NCBI GenBank assembly: GCA_021850325.1
Contig: JAJZMF010000023.1
Coordinates: 1-64,000, forward strand
Direction: 5' to 3'
DNA: 64,000 nucleotides
Source: Actinomycetes bacterium
GTDB taxonomy: Bacteria > Actinomycetota > Acidimicrobiia > Acidimicrobiales > Palsa-688
Of this stretch, positions 61,303-64,000 are shown in pieces. Made by a program: the position numbers and the translations under genes. Under the pieces are notes generated by a model. That model was given only the letters and a program-made list of their open reading frames with translations, was not told where the DNA came from and made no database searches. The number at the start of each line of letters is the position of its first letter. The stretch's first letter is position 1.

Positions 61303-64000
61303 GTGAGCGGGGCCGGGCAGGCCGGGGGCGAGGGGAGCAAGGCTGCGCGGGCTCCCAAGCGTGCCACCTACAGGCTCCAGCTGCACGCCGGCTTCGGCTT
61401 CGACGACGTGGCCGACCTGGCCGGCTACCTTGCAGACCTCGGCGTGAGCCACGTCTACCTGTCGCCGGTGCTGCAGGCGGCCCGGGGTAGCACCCATGGT
61501 TACGACGTGGTCGACCCTTCGACGGTGAGCGAGGAGCTCGGCGGTGAGGAGGGCCACCACCGCCTGCAGGAGGCCCTGGGCCGGGCCGGCCTTGGCCAGG
61601 TGCTGGACATCGTCCCCAACCACATGGCGGTGTCCAGCTCGGACAACCGCTGGTGGTGGGACGTGCTGGAGAACGGGCCCTCGAGCGTCTACGCCGGGTA
61701 CTTCGACGTCACCTGGGGGCCACCGGACCAGACCGGCCGGGAGTCGGGCAACGCCGTGCTGCTGCCCGTACTGGGCGACCACTATGGCCGCGAGCTGGAG
61801 GCGGGCCGGCTCAGGCTCCTGCACCGGCGGGGGACCTTCACGGTCGGCTACTTCGACCACGAGTTCCCCATCGCCCCCCGCAGCATGGACCAGCTGGTGG
61901 GGCGGGCGGCCCGACGCCTTACGCGCAGCTTCGACCCAGCGGCCCGGGCCGAACTGGAGAGCATCGGCACCGCTCTCGGCCGGCTTCCCCCTTCGTGGGC
62001 CACCGACCGGGCGAGCGTCAGGGAGCGCCACCGGGACAAGGAGGTCCTCCGGTCGCGACTGGCGGCCCTGTGCGACGAGCACCCCCAGGTGGAGGCGGCC
62101 CTGGACGCCGAAGCCGAGGCGGTGAGCACCAGTGCCGACGCCCTGGACGCGGTCCTCCAGCGCCAGAACTACAGGCTCGCCTTCTGGCGGACCGCCTCCG
62201 AGGAGGGCCAGTACCGCAGGTTCTTCGACATCAACGACCTGGCGGGGATCAGGGTGGAGGACCCGGCGGTCTTCGCCGACAGCCACCGGCGGGTCCTCGA
62301 CTGGCTGAGCCGCGGGGTGATCGACGGGTTGCGGGTGGACCACGTCGACGGCCTGCGGGACCCGGCGGCCTACCTGGAGCGCCTGGAAGAGGCGGGCACC
62401 GGTGTCTGGGCGCTCGTGGAGAAGATCCTGGCCCCGGGCGAGCAACTGCCGGCCGGCTGGCCCGTGGCCGGGACGACGGGGTACGACTGGCTGAACGTGG
62501 CAGGGGGCGTCCTCGTGCACCCCGAGGGGGTGGAGGAGCTCCAGAAGGCGTTCGCCCGCTTCAGCGGCGATGAGGTGCCCTACGAGGAGGTGGTGTACCG
62601 CTGCAAGGCCGAAGTGCTGGACGGCTCCTTGGCGGCCGACCTCAACCGGTTGGCTGACCGGCTGGCGCGGGTGTGCGAGCGTCACCGTCGGCATTCGGAC
62701 CACACCCGGCGGGAGCTGCGGGAGTGCCTGGCCGAGGTCGTGTCCGCCTACAGCGTCTACCGGACCTACTGCGCGCCGGGCCGGCCCGTGAGCGAGCAGG
62801 ACGTGGCCGTCGTGCGCCGCGCCGTCCTGGAGGCCGGGCTGAGGCGGCCGGAGCTCGACGGGGAGCTGCTCGGCTTCGTGCGCGAACTGGCGCTGCTCGA
62901 GCTGCCCGGCGACGAGGAGGTCGAGATGGCCATGCACCTCCAGCAGCTGACCGGCCCGGTGATGGCCAAGGCGGTGGAGGACACGGCGTTCTACCGGTAC
63001 ATGCCCTTGCTGGCGCTCAACGAGGTGGGGGGCAATGCCGGGGGTACGGGGACCAGCCCGGCCGAGTTCCACGAATGGTGCCTGCGCACGCAGGCGGAGC
63101 ACCCCTGCACCCTGCTTGCCACCTCGACCCATGACACGAAGCGCTCAGAGGACGTGCGCGCCCGGCTGTACGCCCTGTCGGAGCTCCCGGCCGAGTGGGC
63201 GGCCGAGGTGACGCGCTGGCAGCGGCTCAACCGGCGTCGGCGGGTGGCCGACCTGCCCGACCCGGCGACCGAGTGGATGATCTACCAGACGCTGGTCGGC
63301 GCCTGGCCCATCTCCGGCCCCCGGCTGGTCGGCTTCGTCCGCAAAGCCGTGCGGGAGGCCAAGCTGCAGACGAGCTGGGACCAGCCGAACCCGATCTACG
63401 AAGGCGCTGTGGAGCACTTCAGTGAGGCCCTCCTGCGCTCGCGCACCTTCCTGGCGGAGCTGGTCGCCCACGTGGCGTCGCTGCAGAGGCCGGGCTGGTC
63501 GAACTCCCTGGCCCTCAAGCTCCTGACCCTCACTGCGCCCGGGGTGCCCGACCTCTACCAGGGGAGCGAGCTCTGGGACCTCTCATTGGTGGACCCCGAC
63601 AACCGTCGACCCGTGGGCTACGAGCGGCGGCGAGAGCTGCTGTCGCAGGCGGGCAGGGCCGAGCTCGGTGCCCTGTGGGCCAGAGGAGACGAGGAAGGGC
63701 TGGTCAAGCTGGCCGTTGTCCAGCGGGCACTGGCCGTGCGCCGGCGGGCCGGGCCGGCCTTCGGCGAGGGACCTGGGGGTGCCTACGAGCCGCTGGAGGC
63801 AGAGGGCCCGGCGGCGGAGCACTGCCTGGCCTTCGCCCGGGGCCGTTCCGTGGTCACCGTCGTCACCCGGCTGCCGGTCCTGCTCGGGCGACGGGGCGGC
63901 TGGCGGGGCACCAGGCTGCGCCTGCCTCCCGGGCACTGGCGCGATGTGCTGGGCGAGGGCCGGGCCCAGGGCGTGGTGGACCTGGGCGAGGTCCTGGGCA
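61303..64000 (+). CDS. treY: Maltooligosyl trehalose synthase (3' end beyond window)
   Basis: At least 899 residues from GTG 61303, with GGAGGGG 8 bases upstream; open to the window edge. GH13 family: ATYRLQLHAGFGFDDVADL, YLSPVLQAARGSTHGYDVVD, VLDIVPNHMAVS, then catalytic GLRVDHVDGLRDP (nucleophile Asp), EKILAPGEQLP (Glu) and STHDTKRSEDVRAR (Asp), and VPDLYQGSELWDLSLVDPDN. It isomerises the end of maltooligosaccharides to trehalosyl units, which TreZ then releases. treZ is probably just downstream. Divergent from lgt. Confidence 0.96.
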   Translation, partial: MSGAGQAGGEGSKAARAPKRATYRLQLHAGFGFDDVADLAGYLADLGVSHVYLSPVLQAARGSTHGYDVVDPSTVSEELGGEEGHHRLQEALGRAGLGQVLDIVPNHMAVSSSDNRWWWDVLENGPSSVYAGYFDVTWGPPDQTGRESGNAVLLPVLGDHYGRELEAGRLRLLHRRGTFTVGYFDHEFPIAPRSMDQLVGRAARRLTRSFDPAARAELESIGTALGRLPPSWATDRASVRERHRDKEVLRSRLAALCDEHPQVEAALDAEAEAVSTSADALDAVLQRQNYRLAFWRTASEEGQYRRFFDINDLAGIRVEDPAVFADSHRRVLDWLSRGVIDGLRVDHVDGLRDPAAYLERLEEAGTGVWALVEKILAPGEQLPAGWPVAGTTGYDWLNVAGGVLVHPEGVEELQKAFARFSGDEVPYEEVVYRCKAEVLDGSLAADLNRLADRLARVCERHRRHSDHTRRELRECLAEVVSAYSVYRTYCAPGRPVSEQDVAVVRRAVLEAGLRRPELDGELLGFVRELALLELPGDEEVEMAMHLQQLTGPVMAKAVEDTAFYRYMPLLALNEVGGNAGGTGTSPAEFHEWCLRTQAEHPCTLLATSTHDTKRSEDVRARLYALSELPAEWAAEVTRWQRLNRRRRVADLPDPATEWMIYQTLVGAWPISGPRLVGFVRKAVREAKLQTSWDQPNPIYEGAVEHFSEALLRSRTFLAELVAHVASLQRPGWSNSLALKLLTLTAPGVPDLYQGSELWDLSLVDPDNRRPVGYERRRELLSQAGRAELGALWARGDEEGLVKLAVVQRALAVRRRAGPAFGEGPGGAYEPLEAEGPAAEHCLAFARGRSVVTVVTRLPVLLGRRGGWRGTRLRLPPGHWRDVLGEGRAQGVVDLGEVLG

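Overview
The window is a high-GC chromosomal segment of an actinomycete. A deep-branching class such as Acidimicrobiia fits best. The reasons are a hopanoid operon, an Rpf-type muralytic enzyme, BldD-, DtxR-, PdtaR- and MprAB-type regulators, and a secreted protein with the GDARxxG...GYWLV beta-propeller repeats common in that class. The taxonomic call is inference. I see no insertion sequences, phage genes, CRISPR array or rRNA; there is one tRNA (Cys) and one cobalamin riboswitch.

Layout. 1-2.8 kb: end of a PKD-domain protein, an ArsR regulator, a secreted phosphoesterase and a small membrane protein. 2.9-7.6 kb (minus): an Rpf-like lytic enzyme, then an NMT1-type ABC importer whose operon begins with an overlooked 55-residue membrane protein. 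7.8-12.3 kb: the MprAB two-component pair, a coiled-coil protein, the ANTAR regulator PdtaR, and a DtxR-family regulator with altered metal ligands. 12.4-15.2 kb: DNA polymerase I. 15.2-21 kb (minus): the methylcitrate-cycle operon prpD-prpB-prpC followed by a large membrane protein. 21.1-30.8 kb (plus): a propeller-CHAP secreted protein, a sucrase/ferredoxin-like protein, and a pyruvate-node group (pyruvate carboxylase, alanine dehydrogenase, NERD-like protein, pyruvate kinase).

30.8-42.2 kb (minus) is the centrepiece: an apparently single hopanoid operon, hpnC-hpnD-hpnE-polyprenyl synthase-shc-[hpnG::ispH fusion]-hpnH-SDR-DUF2079. The six junctions from hpnC to hpnH have stop/start overlaps of about 4 nt. 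It runs from isoprenoid precursor supply (IspH, prenyl synthase) through squalene (HpnCDE) and cyclisation (Shc) to adenosyl-hopane formation and cleavage (HpnH, HpnG), and ends with a dehydrogenase and a GT-C-like membrane protein of unknown role.

42.5-47.6 kb (minus): a MerR-TetR fused regulator with an aldehyde dehydrogenase, a BldD-type regulator and glycogen debranching enzyme GlgX. 47.7-53.1 kb: a Ca2+/H+ antiporter-like protein, tRNA-Cys, a zinc-ribbon protein, and a cobalamin-riboswitch-controlled BtuFCD importer. 53.4-60.1 kb (plus): an MMPL transporter, a 2-hydroxyacid dehydrogenase, and a kinase / VWA / PP2C triad resembling TerY-P signalling modules. 60.1-64 kb: lgt (minus) and treY (plus, cut by the window end). 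GlgX and TreY together suggest glycogen-to-trehalose conversion.

Many genes use GTG or TTG starts and several may be leaderless. Long antisense open frames are a by-product of the high GC content and are not listed.
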